A stretch of 25,133 nucleotides of DNA from JBBSGC01 sp038254525 (lineage in GTDB: Bacteria; Actinomycetota; Actinomycetes; Propionibacteriales; Nocardioidaceae): assembly GCA_038254525.1 (NCBI GenBank), contig JBBSGC010000012.1, positions 1 through 25,133 on the forward strand, written 5' to 3'. The first letter of the stretch is position 1. Every line of letters begins with the position of its first letter. Of the stretch, positions 15,077 to 22,763 are shown piece by piece. The notes beneath the pieces were generated by a model, which worked only from the letters and a program-made list of their open reading frames with translations, had not been told where the DNA came from and did no database searches. A program made the position numbers and the translations under genes.

Positions 15077-16660
15077 ATGCCGACCGTCCTCCGTCTCGCA
15101 GTCGGCGCCGCCGCCGGCGTCGCCGTTGCTGCCGGCTTCCCCACACCCGGCTCCGTCGTGCTGCTCGCGGGCGGGTTGATCGCCTTCGTTGCTGTGCTGA
15201 CCGAGGCCGGACCGCGTACCGGTGCGGCGGTCGGCCTGGCGTTCGGACTGGGCTTCATGGTGACCCTGCTGAGCTGGCTGCGGGTGCTCGGCGTGGACGC
15301 CTGGCTGCTGCTGGCACTGCTGTGCGCCTGCTTCTATGCGCTGCTTGGGTGGGCGCTCGCGCTGGTCGCACGACTGCCGCTGCCACTGCTGTGGTCCACG
15401 GCCTGCTGGGTCGGCATGGAGTACCTACGCAGCTCGGTGCCCTTCGGCGGCTTCCCATGGGGCCGGTTGGCCTTCGCGACCGCCGGCACCCCTGTGGTCG
15501 CGTGGACCCGGTGGCTCGGGGTGCCGGCCACCAGCGGGCTGGTGTTCGCCGGCTGTGCCGCGGTCGGGACCCTGGTCGGTGCCGAGCTGGTGACCCGCCG
15601 CTCCTTCGGGGTCCCGCAGCGCATCCGACGAGCCTGCGCGGCACTTGCCGTCCCGGCCGCGGTCGTCGGCGTGTCGTTGGCATTGCCGGTGGGGCTGGTC
15701 GACCCGGGCGCCCAGTACACGGTGGCGACCGTGCAGGGCGACGTTCCGGGCACCGGTGCGCAGAGCCTGGGGGACCAGCACCAGGTGACCGCCAACCACG
15801 CGCAGGCCACGCTGGCGTACGCAAGCGAAGTAGCCGCCGGGCTCGCGCCCCGGCCGGACCTGGTGCTGTGGCCGGAGAACAGCACCGACATCGACCCGTT
15901 CACCAACCCCGACATCTACGCCACGATCGACACTGCGGTGCACGCGATCGGGGTGCCTACGCTGGTGGGTGTCGTGACCGACGGCCCGGGGCCACGGGAG
16001 GCGCAGAACGTCGCCGTGGTGTGGGACCCGGTCACCGGTCCGCAACCCGACCGCTACGTCAAGCGACACCTGGTGCCGTTCGGGGAGTACATCCCCTTCC
16101 GCAACCAGATCGCACCCTTCGTGCACCGGCTCGACCAGATTCCCCGCGACATGGTGCCCGGCGACGCGCCGGGGGTGCTGCAGGTGGGACCGGTCACGGT
16201 TGGCACCATGATGTGCTTCGACGTGGCCTACGACGACACCATCCGCGACGACGCGCTCAACGGTGCCCAGCTGATGGTTGTGCAGACGAACAACGCCACC
16301 TACTTCGGGACCGACCAGCCCGAGCAGCAGTGGGGGATCGAGCGGGTGCGCGCCGTCGAGACCGGTCACGACCTGGCGGTCTCGTCGGTCAACGGGATCA
16401 GCGGGTTCGTGGCCGCCGACGGCTCGGTGCTCCAGCGCACCCACGACCGCAACCGGCAGGTGCTGGTGCAGCGGATCACCACCGCGACGGGAGTCACCTT
16501 GGGGGTGCGGCTCGGCGGCTGGATCGAGGATGGAGTCTCGCTGGGAGCGCTGGGAGCGGTGGTCGCAGCCCTGCTGCGGCGCCGGCGTTCTCGCCGTCGC
16601 GACGATGACGGGAGGCCGGTTGGGGCGCTCCGTGCGCCCGACCTGGAGCACGCCTCGTGA
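15077..16660 (+). CDS. lnt: Apolipoprotein N-acyltransferase
   Basis: 527 aa from ATG 15077 (AAGG five bases upstream). Upstream in-frame codons to 14930 exist but encode non-membrane, unconserved sequence. The N-terminal part (about 5-205) has six or so hydrophobic helices. The nitrilase-like domain (about 213-490) carries the triad Glu267 (LVLWPENST), Lys329 (DRYVKRHLVPFGEYIP) and Cys380 (GTMMCFDVAYDD), matching Glu267/Lys335/Cys387 of E. coli Lnt. A C-terminal hydrophobic stretch with RRRRSRRR follows. It adds the third acyl chain to the N-terminal cysteine of lipoproteins in the membrane. The stop overlaps the ppm start (GTGA); lnt-ppm adjacency (fused in Mycobacterium tuberculosis) is typical of actinobacteria. 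Confidence 0.95.
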   Translation: MPTVLRLAVGAAAGVAVAAGFPTPGSVVLLAGGLIAFVAVLTEAGPRTGAAVGLAFGLGFMVTLLSWLRVLGVDAWLLLALLCACFYALLGWALALVARLPLPLLWSTACWVGMEYLRSSVPFGGFPWGRLAFATAGTPVVAWTRWLGVPATSGLVFAGCAAVGTLVGAELVTRRSFGVPQRIRRACAALAVPAAVVGVSLALPVGLVDPGAQYTVATVQGDVPGTGAQSLGDQHQVTANHAQATLAYASEVAAGLAPRPDLVLWPENSTDIDPFTNPDIYATIDTAVHAIGVPTLVGVVTDGPGPREAQNVAVVWDPVTGPQPDRYVKRHLVPFGEYIPFRNQIAPFVHRLDQIPRDMVPGDAPGVLQVGPVTVGTMMCFDVAYDDTIRDDALNGAQLMVVQTNNATYFGTDQPEQQWGIERVRAVETGHDLAVSSVNGISGFVAADGSVLQRTHDRNRQVLVQRITTATGVTLGVRLGGWIEDGVSLGALGAVVAALLRRRRSRRRDDDGRPVGALRAPDLEHAS

Positions 16661-17418
16661 GTGGCGCAGGCACGCTCGTCGTGGTGCCGACCTATGACGA
16701 GTACGACAACCTGGCCGGTCTGCTGTCGCGGATCCGCACGGTGCTGCCGGAAGCCGACGTACTGGTCGTCGACGACAACTCACCCGACGGAACCGGCAAG
16801 CTGGCCGACGAGCTGGCGGCCGCCGACCTTCGGGTGCACGTGTTGCACCGACCGGGCAAGCAGGGACTGGGTCTGGCCTACCTGGCGGGCTACGAGTGGG
16901 GACTGGCCGGCGGCTACGACGTCTTCGTGCAGATGGATGCCGACGGTTCGCATCTGCCCGAGCAGCTCCCGGACCTGCTGGCTCCGCTTGACCACTGCGA
17001 CCTGGTGCTGGGTGCCCGGTGGATCCCCGGTGGGCGAGCAGTCAACTGGCCTCGCTTCCGCGAGCTGCTGTCGCGGGGCGGCAACCTCTACGTCCGCGCT
17101 GTTCTGGGTCTGCCGTTGCACGACGCGACGGGCGGCTACCGGGTGTTTCGCCGCGGGACCCTCGAGCAGCTGTCCCTTCAGCGGGTGGCGTCGGCCGGCT
17201 ACTGCTTCCAGGTCGACCTGGCGGCCCGCGCCGTGCGAGCCGGCTGCACGATCGTCGAGGTGCCGATCACCTTCGTCGAGCGGGTTCGCGGCGAGTCGAA
17301 GATGAGCGCAGCCGTGGTCCGCGAGTCGCTGTGGCGGATCACCGCGTGGGCCGTTCGGGACCGGGCCCGCCAGGCCGGTCACGTACTCTGGCGGGGACGT
17401 CAAGCACGACGACGCTGA
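16657..17418 (+). CDS. Polyprenol monophosphomannose synthase (GT2 family)
   Basis: 253 aa from GTG 16657, overlapping the lnt stop by four bases. The GT-A domain shows VVVPTYDEYDNL, VVDDNSPDGTG, GKQGLGLAYLAGYEWGL, FVQMDADGSH (metal/GDP-binding DAD), LGARWIPGG and HDATGGYRVFRRG, all characteristic of dolichol/polyprenol-phosphate mannosyltransferases without C-terminal membrane helices. It transfers mannose from GDP-mannose to polyprenyl phosphate, giving the donor for lipoglycan and protein O-mannosylation. Coupling with Lnt matches the actinobacterial partnership in which Lnt anchors or assists the synthase at the membrane. The fxsA gene follows after 16 bp. Confidence 0.93.
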   Translation: MSGAGTLVVVPTYDEYDNLAGLLSRIRTVLPEADVLVVDDNSPDGTGKLADELAAADLRVHVLHRPGKQGLGLAYLAGYEWGLAGGYDVFVQMDADGSHLPEQLPDLLAPLDHCDLVLGARWIPGGRAVNWPRFRELLSRGGNLYVRAVLGLPLHDATGGYRVFRRGTLEQLSLQRVASAGYCFQVDLAARAVRAGCTIVEVPITFVERVRGESKMSAAVVRESLWRITAWAVRDRARQAGHVLWRGRQARRR

Positions 17419-17434
17419 GCCGAGGAGGTCTGCG

Positions 17435-17896
17435 ATGCGGTGGGGCTGGCTCGTGGTCGCGCTGCTGGTCACGCCGATCGTGGAGATCGCGGTCATCGTG
17501 CAGGTGGGTCACCAGATCGGCGTGGGCTGGACGCTCGCCCTGCTGGTTGCCGAGAGCCTGCTCGGTGCCTGGTTGGTAAAACGCGAGGGTCGAAACGCCT
17601 GGCAGGCCCTGCGCACGGCCATGTCCACCGGCCGGCTACCGGGCCGCGAGCTCACCGACGCGGCCCTGGTGCTGATCGGGGGCACCCTGCTGCTCACTCC
17701 GGGTTTCGTCACCGACCTGGTTGGGTTCTTCTTCGTGCTGCCGTTCACCCGGCCGCTGGCCCGCCGCGCCGTGCGGAGCTGGCTCGCTCGCCGAGCGGTC
17801 AGCTCCCTGACCGGTAGCACCGGACGCACGGGTCAACCTGCTCGAGGAGCCAGCGCTGGTCCGCAGACCGTGCCGGGTGAGGTGCTCGACGACTGA
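17435..17896 (+). CDS. fxsA: FxsA family membrane protein
   Basis: 153 aa from ATG 17435, with GAGGAGG six bases upstream. Three to four hydrophobic segments: VVALLVTPIVEIAVIVQVG (5-26), IGVGWTLALLVAESLLGAWL (about 28-48), and ALVLIGGTLLLTPGFVTDLV (about 75-95) plus GFFFVLPFTRPLARR. This order, with the TPGFVTDLVGF signature and a polar tail, is that of FxsA (the 'suppressor of F exclusion' family). The biochemical role is not settled. The same gene order near ppm and rbpA occurs in mycobacteria. It ends 24 bp from the convergent rbpA gene. Confidence 0.9.
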   Translation: MRWGWLVVALLVTPIVEIAVIVQVGHQIGVGWTLALLVAESLLGAWLVKREGRNAWQALRTAMSTGRLPGRELTDAALVLIGGTLLLTPGFVTDLVGFFFVLPFTRPLARRAVRSWLARRAVSSLTGSTGRTGQPARGASAGPQTVPGEVLDD

Positions 17897-17920
17897 CCGG
17901 GCTGCTCGTTGCCTCGCGGC

Positions 17921-18304
17921 TCAGGCGCTCTTGCGACCGGTCTTCGTGGGCTTGTGCAGGTGCGCCGGCCCGATCTCGCCGGTGCGCAGTAGCTGCAGCC
18001 GCTCGGAGAGGATCTCCTCGAGCTCCGGTATGGACCGGCGCTCGAGCAGCATGTCCCAGTGCGTACGCGCCGGCTTCTCCTTCTTTGTCTCCGGGAGGGT
18101 GCCGTCGAGCGCCAGGGCGGTGCTCCCGCACCTGGAACACTCCCACTCGGCCGGCACGTCGGCCTCCACGGCCATCGTGATCGCGAACGTGTGTCCGCGG
18201 GGGCAGCGGTAGGCAATGTCCTGACGGGGCGCCATCTCGACGCCGCGTTCGTCTTCGAAGCTCTGCGTGCCCAAACGGGCGCCGCGCAACACGCGGTCGG
18301 CCAT
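17921..18304 (-). CDS. rbpA: RNA polymerase-binding protein RbpA
   Basis: 127 aa from ATG 18304, preceded by GGGAGGGG; an upstream in-frame ATG at 18376 lies within the promoter. Opening MADRVLRGARLG is the N-terminal tail, and Cys34, His38, Cys56, Cys59 form the zinc site in the core domain. The ARTHWDMLLERRSIPELEEI segment is the sigma-interaction domain, followed by a basic C-terminus. RbpA stabilises the open complex of RNA polymerase with primary/HrdB-type sigma factors and is found only in Actinobacteria. The gene has a candidate sigma-R-type promoter, which fits a link to disulfide stress. MFS and GDPD genes lie upstream on the same strand but probably form a separate unit. Confidence 0.96.
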   Translation of the reverse strand: MADRVLRGARLGTQSFEDERGVEMAPRQDIAYRCPRGHTFAITMAVEADVPAEWECSRCGSTALALDGTLPETKKEKPARTHWDMLLERRSIPELEEILSERLQLLRTGEIGPAHLHKPTKTGRKSA

Positions 18305-18361
18305 CGCCCCTCCCGAGGTGAGTGTCGAAGCACCGGGGCACTCCTCCGGCGCGATACTCCA

Positions 18362-18390
18362 CCCAACGTAGAGCAAGGCGTTGAGATTCC
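18362..18390 (-). promoter_or_regulatory. Candidate sigma-R/sigma-H (disulfide stress) promoter of rbpA
   Basis: On the minus strand GGAAT (18390-18386), an 18-base spacer, then GTTGGG (18367-18362). This matches the Streptomyces sigma-R / mycobacterial sigma-H consensus GGAAT-N18-GTT exactly. It lies about 58 bp before ATG 18304. rbpA is a known sigma-R target in Streptomyces coelicolor, so the location supports it. Confidence 0.72.
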
Positions 18391-18424
18391 GCTGAGAGAG
18401 CGCGCCGCGGCCAGGTGCGGACCG

Positions 18425-19825
18425 CTATGCGGCCGGGCGGTCCGCGGCGACGAATGGCCGCTGCTGCGCTGCCTCGGCGATGCCACGGTTGACATCGACC
18501 CGGGCCAACAGCGCGATGCCGACGGCGAAGAACACAATCAGCGCGGCGATCGCCGGCCGGTAGGAGTGCGCCCACTGGTGCACGAGCCCGAAGACCAGAG
18601 TGCCCAGCCAGCTGGTACCTCGCTCGCCCGCCTGGTACAGGCTGAAGTACTCCGCCTCGCGGCCCCGCGGGACCAGCCGGCTGTACAGCGACCGGCTCAA
18701 CGCCTGCGTGCCGCCGAGCACGATGCCAATCGCCACGGCGAGTCCCAGGAACGGCAGCACCTCACCGCGCGGAAGGACGTAACCGATGCTCACGATGGCC
18801 ATCCAAACGACGAGCGCACCCAGAATGCTGCGCCGGCTGCCGAGGCGACGAGCCAGCCGGCCGAACAGCAGAGCGCCGCCGAATGCCACGAACTGCACCA
18901 GCAGGATCGTCGCGATCAGCACTGAGGTGCTGAAGCCAAGCTCCTTGGCGCCGTAGGTGGACGACGACGCGATGACCGTCTGCACCCCGTCGTTGAAGAA
19001 CAGGTACGCCAGCAGGAACAGCAACGTCATGGGATACCCGCGCATGTCCCGCAGGGTCCTCACCAGCTGGCCGAAGCTCTGCCGGAGCAGTCCTCCACGC
19101 TGAGCCAGCACGTCGACCGCCGGCCGGTTGCGGATGCCGACGAACGGGATCACGGTGAAGCCGGCCCACCAGAGCGCGGCACTCAGCAGGCACAGGCGTA
19201 CTGCCAGCTCGGTGGACAGGCCGAGCGGGCCGTGCAGCGTGACCACTCCGAGGTTCAGCGCCAGCAGCAGGCCACCGCCGAGATAGCCGAGCGCCCAACC
19301 GCGTGAGGAGACCGCATCCCGCTCTTCCGGCGCGGAAACCTCGCACAGAATCGCGTCGTAGACCACCAGGCTGGCGCCGAGGCACACGTTGGCCAGCAGC
19401 AGTAGCACCGCTCCGAGCTGCCAGTCGGAACCCGTGACGAGGAACATCGCCGCCGCCGCGAGGCTACCGGCCCAGGCGAAACCGGCCATCACGTTCTTCT
19501 TTGCCGGCGAGCGGTCGGCGACCGCCCCGACCACGGGAAGCGCAAGGGCAGACACGACGGTCGCCAGCGTGATGACGTAGAACACCAGCGATCCTGGTGA
19601 GACGCTGAGGCCGACCACGTGGAGGTCGGCGGTGCACGGCCGCTGGTCGGTGCCGCCGAACCCGCAGGCCGAGCGCTCGGCGACCGAGGTGAGGTAGGGG
19701 GCGAACAGCACCGTGCCGGTCGTCGTCACGTAGGCGGAGTTGGCCCAGTCGTAGAAGTACCAGGCCACCTGCTCGCGCCGTGCCGTGGAGTCGGCGAGCG
19801 CCGGGCCCTCGACCGAGGTCGTCAC
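18425..19825 (-). CDS. MFS transporter, UMF1 / Atg22-like
   Basis: 466 aa from GTG 19825, which overlaps the GDPD stop by four bases (GTGA). About twelve hydrophobic helices. EQVAWYFYDWANSAYVTT near the N-terminus is the hallmark of the UMF1 (unknown major facilitator, Atg22-like) family; FFNDGVQTVI and GTQALSRSLYSRLVPRGREA in the second half are also typical. Predicted cytoplasmic-membrane transporter. The substrate is unknown for bacterial members (the eukaryotic Atg22 exports amino acids from vacuoles). Coupled translation with a glycerophosphodiester phosphodiesterase suggests, weakly, a link to lipid-derived or other small metabolites. Confidence 0.88.
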   Translation of the reverse strand: MTTSVEGPALADSTARREQVAWYFYDWANSAYVTTTGTVLFAPYLTSVAERSACGFGGTDQRPCTADLHVVGLSVSPGSLVFYVITLATVVSALALPVVGAVADRSPAKKNVMAGFAWAGSLAAAAMFLVTGSDWQLGAVLLLLANVCLGASLVVYDAILCEVSAPEERDAVSSRGWALGYLGGGLLLALNLGVVTLHGPLGLSTELAVRLCLLSAALWWAGFTVIPFVGIRNRPAVDVLAQRGGLLRQSFGQLVRTLRDMRGYPMTLLFLLAYLFFNDGVQTVIASSSTYGAKELGFSTSVLIATILLVQFVAFGGALLFGRLARRLGSRRSILGALVVWMAIVSIGYVLPRGEVLPFLGLAVAIGIVLGGTQALSRSLYSRLVPRGREAEYFSLYQAGERGTSWLGTLVFGLVHQWAHSYRPAIAALIVFFAVGIALLARVDVNRGIAEAAQQRPFVAADRPAA

Positions 19826-20619
19826 ACCGCCTCGCCGACCCAGCTTCCACGCGCGACCAGCACATCCTTGAGCACGTCGATCCGGTCGGTGATCAGCCCA
19901 TCGACGCCGCGGTCGAGCAGCGTGTGCATCAGTGCCGCGTCGTCGACGGTCCACACGTGCACCTGCAGGCCAAGCTCGTGGCATGCGGCGACGAAGCGGT
20001 CTGAGACCACGGTCAGCGGGCCGACCCGGTGCGGCACCTGGACGCACGCGGCACCGCTGCTCGCCACGATCCGGCGCAGGGCGGTCGACGGCGACAGCCG
20101 GAGTCCGGCCACCTCCGCGGTGCCCATGGAGGTCGCCACCCCGGGCCCGAGCAGACTGCGCAGCCGGCGTACGCGTCGTGCGGAGAAGGCGGCGAGGCAC
20201 ACCCGGTCATGCGTCGCGGTGCGGCGGACGAGGTCGACCACGGGCTGCACGGCAGCGTCGTTCTTCACGTCGATGTTGAACCGCACGCGCGGGAAGGCGT
20301 CGAAGAGGTCAGCCATCGTCGGGATCGCTTCACCGTCTCCGATCCGGGCCAGCGCGACAACGGCGGAGTCGAGGTCCCGGAACCGGCCCCGGCTGTCGCT
20401 CACCCGGTCAAGGCTCTCGTCGTGGAAGGCGAACACCGTGCCGTCGCGGGAGGCGTGCACGTCGGTCTCCACGTAGCGGTACCCGGCCGCCACCGCGTTG
20501 GCGATGGCGCGCGTGGTGTTCTCCAGACCGATGTTTGCCGCGAACGTGGCGCCGCCGCGGTGCGCCATGGCCAGCGGACCCGGATGGTCAAAGAAAGCCA
20601 GCTCCGCCGCTCGCGTCAC
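19822..20619 (-). CDS. Glycerophosphodiester phosphodiesterase
   Basis: 265 aa from GTG 20619, chosen because it sits six bases after a -10-like GATACT and the true family start follows at once. An upstream ATG at 20661 is in frame but would lie before the inferred transcript start. The GDPD barrel shows AMAHRGG (His20, Arg21), ENT (Glu33-Asn34), VETDVHASRDG (Glu51, Asp53, His55) and FHDESLDR (His66), the metal and catalytic residues. A C-terminal VHVWTVDD and DGLITDRID close the fold. No signal peptide, so it would act in the cytoplasm on glycerophosphodiesters, giving glycerol 3-phosphate and an alcohol. Coupled to the MFS gene. Confidence 0.93.
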   Translation of the reverse strand: MTRAAELAFFDHPGPLAMAHRGGATFAANIGLENTTRAIANAVAAGYRYVETDVHASRDGTVFAFHDESLDRVSDSRGRFRDLDSAVVALARIGDGEAIPTMADLFDAFPRVRFNIDVKNDAAVQPVVDLVRRTATHDRVCLAAFSARRVRRLRSLLGPGVATSMGTAEVAGLRLSPSTALRRIVASSGAACVQVPHRVGPLTVVSDRFVAACHELGLQVHVWTVDDAALMHTLLDRGVDGLITDRIDVLKDVLVARGSWVGEAV

Positions 20620-20625
20620 TCGCCC

Positions 20626-20631
20626 AGTATC
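20626..20631 (-). promoter_or_regulatory. -10 element of leaderless promoter for the GDPD gene
   Basis: On the minus strand GATACT (20631-20626), six bases (GGGCGA), then GTG 20619. It keeps A2 and T6 of the TANNNT consensus. Confidence 0.5.
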
Positions 20632-20705
20632 TCCGCCCGGTCTCGCGCGATGTTGGCACACCGGACGGCTGACCTGTCGCGGAGTCGCCGGCTGGACGGC
20701 TGGGT

Positions 20706-20711
20706 TACGGT
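20706..20711 (+). promoter_or_regulatory. -10 element of leaderless promoter for the zinc-ribbon gene
   Basis: TACGGT, six bases (GAGGGC), then GTG 20718. Divergent from the GDPD promoter, about 75 bp away. Confidence 0.6.
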
Positions 20712-20717
20712 GAGGGC

Positions 20718-20987
20718 GTGGACCCGATGACCTGCCCCAAGTGCGCCGCGCCGATGGACTCCGGCCAGCGCGGTGGCGTCACGGTCGCCAAGTGCACCTC
20801 GTGCGAAGGAATCTTCCTGGAACGTGCCGACCGGGCCGACCTGATCGACCACGAGACCGAGTGGCATGCCTCGCGCAGCGCGTTCTCGACCCAGCCGCTG
20901 CCACGGATCACCTCCGACATGGCCGCCCCACCCGCGTCTGCCCCGAGTGCTGCGCACCGGTCGTACATCGACGCGCTCTTCGGCTGA
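20718..20987 (+). CDS. Small zinc-ribbon protein (zf-TFIIB type)
   Basis: 89 aa from GTG 20718 at the inferred transcript start. MTCPKCAAPMDSGQRGGV then VAKCTSCEGIFLERADRADL gives Cys6, Cys9, Cys26 and Cys29 as a four-cysteine zinc ribbon, with the GIFLER-x-DL motif of the zf-TFIIB family. The remaining ~40 residues are a low-complexity linker and an SYIDALFG end. The family is widespread and its molecular job is unknown; nucleic-acid or protein contact is possible. Its promoter is independent and its neighbour downstream is convergent (the HTH-MurA gene). Confidence 0.85.
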   Translation: MDPMTCPKCAAPMDSGQRGGVTVAKCTSCEGIFLERADRADLIDHETEWHASRSAFSTQPLPRITSDMAAPPASAPSAAHRSYIDALFG

Positions 20988-21007
20988 CCCGCCCCCAGCG
21001 GCTGGCA

Positions 21008-21048
21008 TGGGGGTCCCCCACGCCACTAGGTGTGGTGTAGGGGTCCCC
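21008..21048. terminator. Strong hairpin between convergent genes, probable terminator
   Basis: Arms 21015-21026 and 21032-21043 pair over 12 positions (one C-A mismatch, one G-U) around the loop TAGGT. A second palindrome TGGGGG-T-CCCCCA lies at 21008-21020, and GGGGTCCCC occurs at both 21010 and 21040. There is no U-tract, which is common for actinobacterial terminators. It lies 20 bp after the zinc-ribbon stop and before the end of the HTH-MurA gene, so it may act for both. Confidence 0.5.
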
Positions 21049-21121
21049 GTGACCGTGCAGGAATGGCGCAGCCTTCCCCAGTCCGTGTCATGGTGGCGAA
21101 CAGCGAGGGTTGACGCGCCGC

Positions 21122-22651
21122 TCAGAAGTCGCGGAACGTCTCGATCTGCGCGCCCAGCGTGTTGAGCCGCTCCGCGAGGTCCTCATAGCCGCGGTTGATC
21201 ACGTAGACGCTGCGCAATACCGAGACCCCCTTGGCTGCCAGCATCGCGAGCAGGATCACGACGGCCGGCCGCAGCGCGGGCGGACAGATCAGCTCCGCGC
21301 CGCGCCAGCGGGTCGGTCCCTCGATCAGCACTCGGTGCGGATCCAGCAGCTTCACCGACGCGCCCAGCTTGTTGAGCTCGGTCAGATAGATGGCCCGGTT
21401 CTCATACACCCAGTCGTGGAGCATGGTGGACCCGGTTGCGGTGGCCGCGATCACGGCGAAGAACGGCAGGTTGTCGATGTTGAGCCCGGGGAACGGCATC
21501 GGATGGATCTTGTCGATGGGGGAGTGCAGCACCGAAGGGTGGGTCGTGATGTCGACCAGCCGGGTTCGCCGGTTGGCGGCGAGATACTCCGGGCTCCGGT
21601 CGTAGGTGAACCCCATCTCCTCCAGCAGCGCGAGCTCGATCTCGAGGAACTCGATCGGTGCTCGCCGGACCGTTAGCTGCGACTCGGTGACGATGGCGGC
21701 GGCGATCAGGCTCATCGCCTCGATCGGGTCCTCACTTGGTGCGTACGTGACGTCCACGTCGATCTCGGGGCGACCCCGCACGACGAGCGTCGTGGTGCCG
21801 ATGCCGTCGATCCGCACACCTACCTCAACGAGATAGAAGCAGAGGTCTTGAACCATGTAGTTGGGGCTGGCGTTGCGGATCGTGATGGTCCCGTCGTAGC
21901 GCGCGGCGGCCAGCAGCGCGTTCTCGGTGACGGTGTCGCCCCGCTCGGTCAGTACGATCGCGCGCTGCACCCGTGCGCTGGGGTCCACTTGGGCGTGGTA
22001 ATGCCCCTCGGTGGCCTTCACCTCGAGGCCGAAGTGCCGAAGCGCCGTCATGTGCGGCTCGACGGTGCGGGTGCCCAGGTCACAGCCACCGGCGTAGGGC
22101 AGGCTGAACGAGTCGGTGCGGTGCATCAGCGGACCCAGGAACATGATGATGCTGCGGGTGCGGCGCGCGGCCTCGGCGTCCATGGAGTCCAAGTCCAGGT
22201 GCTCCGGCGGGACGATCTCCAGGTCGCCGTCGTCGTTGAGCCAGCGGGTCCGGACCCCGATGGAGTTCAAGACCTCCAGGAGCCGGTTGACCTCCTCGAT
22301 CCGGGCCACCTTGCGAAGCGTGGTGCGGCCCTTGTTGAGCAGCGAGGCCGCGAGCAGCGCGACACCGGCATTCTTGCTGGACTTGACCTCGATCGCACCG
22401 GACAGCCGGGTGCCACCACGCACGCGCAGGTGCATCGGGCCTGGCACGCCGAGCGAGACGAGCTCGGAGTCGACGGCTTCGCCTATCCGCGCCAGCATCT
22501 CCAGGCTCAGGTTCTGGTGGCCGCGCTCGATCCGGTTCACTGCCGACTGGCTGGTGCCCAGCTCCTCGGCTAGCTCGGCCTGGGTCCAGCCGCGGTGCTT
22601 GCGTGCCTCCCGGATCAGGTGCCCGATCCGGCTCAGGTAGTCCTCGCTCAC
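21122..22651 (-). CDS. XRE-family HTH fused to UDP-GlcNAc 1-carboxyvinyltransferase (MurA-like)
   Basis: 509 aa from GTG 22651. Residues ~8-62 are a Cro/C1-type helix-turn-helix: IREARKHRGWTQAELAEELG, then TSQSAVNRIERGHQNLSLEM. Residues ~72-505 form an EPSP/MurA fold. The MurA residues Lys93-Asn94 (SSKNAG), the catalytic cysteine Cys190 (GGCDLGTRTVEP), and the FPGLNIDNLP aspartate appear to be kept, so enolpyruvyl transfer from PEP to UDP-GlcNAc is possible. It would be a second MurA-like protein if a normal murA exists elsewhere. HTH-MurA fusions are known in Streptomyces; their regulatory role is not settled. A palindrome over the promoter suggests autoregulation. The open frame extends 20 codons upstream across that palindrome, which argues against a longer protein. 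Confidence 0.88.
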   Translation of the reverse strand: MSEDYLSRIGHLIREARKHRGWTQAELAEELGTSQSAVNRIERGHQNLSLEMLARIGEAVDSELVSLGVPGPMHLRVRGGTRLSGAIEVKSSKNAGVALLAASLLNKGRTTLRKVARIEEVNRLLEVLNSIGVRTRWLNDDGDLEIVPPEHLDLDSMDAEAARRTRSIIMFLGPLMHRTDSFSLPYAGGCDLGTRTVEPHMTALRHFGLEVKATEGHYHAQVDPSARVQRAIVLTERGDTVTENALLAAARYDGTITIRNASPNYMVQDLCFYLVEVGVRIDGIGTTTLVVRGRPEIDVDVTYAPSEDPIEAMSLIAAAIVTESQLTVRRAPIEFLEIELALLEEMGFTYDRSPEYLAANRRTRLVDITTHPSVLHSPIDKIHPMPFPGLNIDNLPFFAVIAATATGSTMLHDWVYENRAIYLTELNKLGASVKLLDPHRVLIEGPTRWRGAELICPPALRPAVVILLAMLAAKGVSVLRSVYVINRGYEDLAERLNTLGAQIETFRDF

Positions 22652-22659
22652 GATCGGGG

Positions 22660-22665
22660 ATCGTA
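22660..22665 (-). promoter_or_regulatory. Candidate -10 element of the HTH-MurA gene
   Basis: On the minus strand TACGAT (22665-22660) fits TANNNT and lies eight bases before GTG 22651. The spacing is two bases longer than at the other leaderless genes, so the transcript would have a leader of one or two bases at most. Confidence 0.4.
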
Positions 22666-22681
22666 TCTCATATCTGAGATA
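22664..22681. promoter_or_regulatory. Perfect 7-4-7 palindrome, candidate operator
   Basis: TATCTCA-TATC-TGAGATA: two 7-bp arms that are perfect inverted repeats with a four-base spacer. It overlaps the candidate -10 of the HTH-MurA gene and extends into the -10/-35 spacer. It is strikingly A/T-rich in this G+C-rich genome. The HTH domain encoded just downstream is the obvious candidate ligand. Confidence 0.6.
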
Positions 22682-22751
22682 GAACGCTGCATCGCAGCGC
22701 GGGAATTCCACATCGCCGGCGGCCGGTCGGTCCCAGCCGTCCAGCCGTCCC

Positions 22752-22757
22752 TAAGGT
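22752..22757 (+). promoter_or_regulatory. -10 element of leaderless promoter for the aldo/keto reductase
   Basis: TAAGGT, six bases (GAGGCC), then ATG 22764. Divergent from the HTH-MurA gene. Confidence 0.6.
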
Positions 22758-22763
22758 GAGGCC

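Noticed and set aside
14743..16608. A 621-codon plus-strand frame covering lnt
   Set aside because: It is very rich in Arg, Gly and Ala with no domain, and is the shifted frame of the true lnt gene, which has helices and the Glu/Lys/Cys triad.
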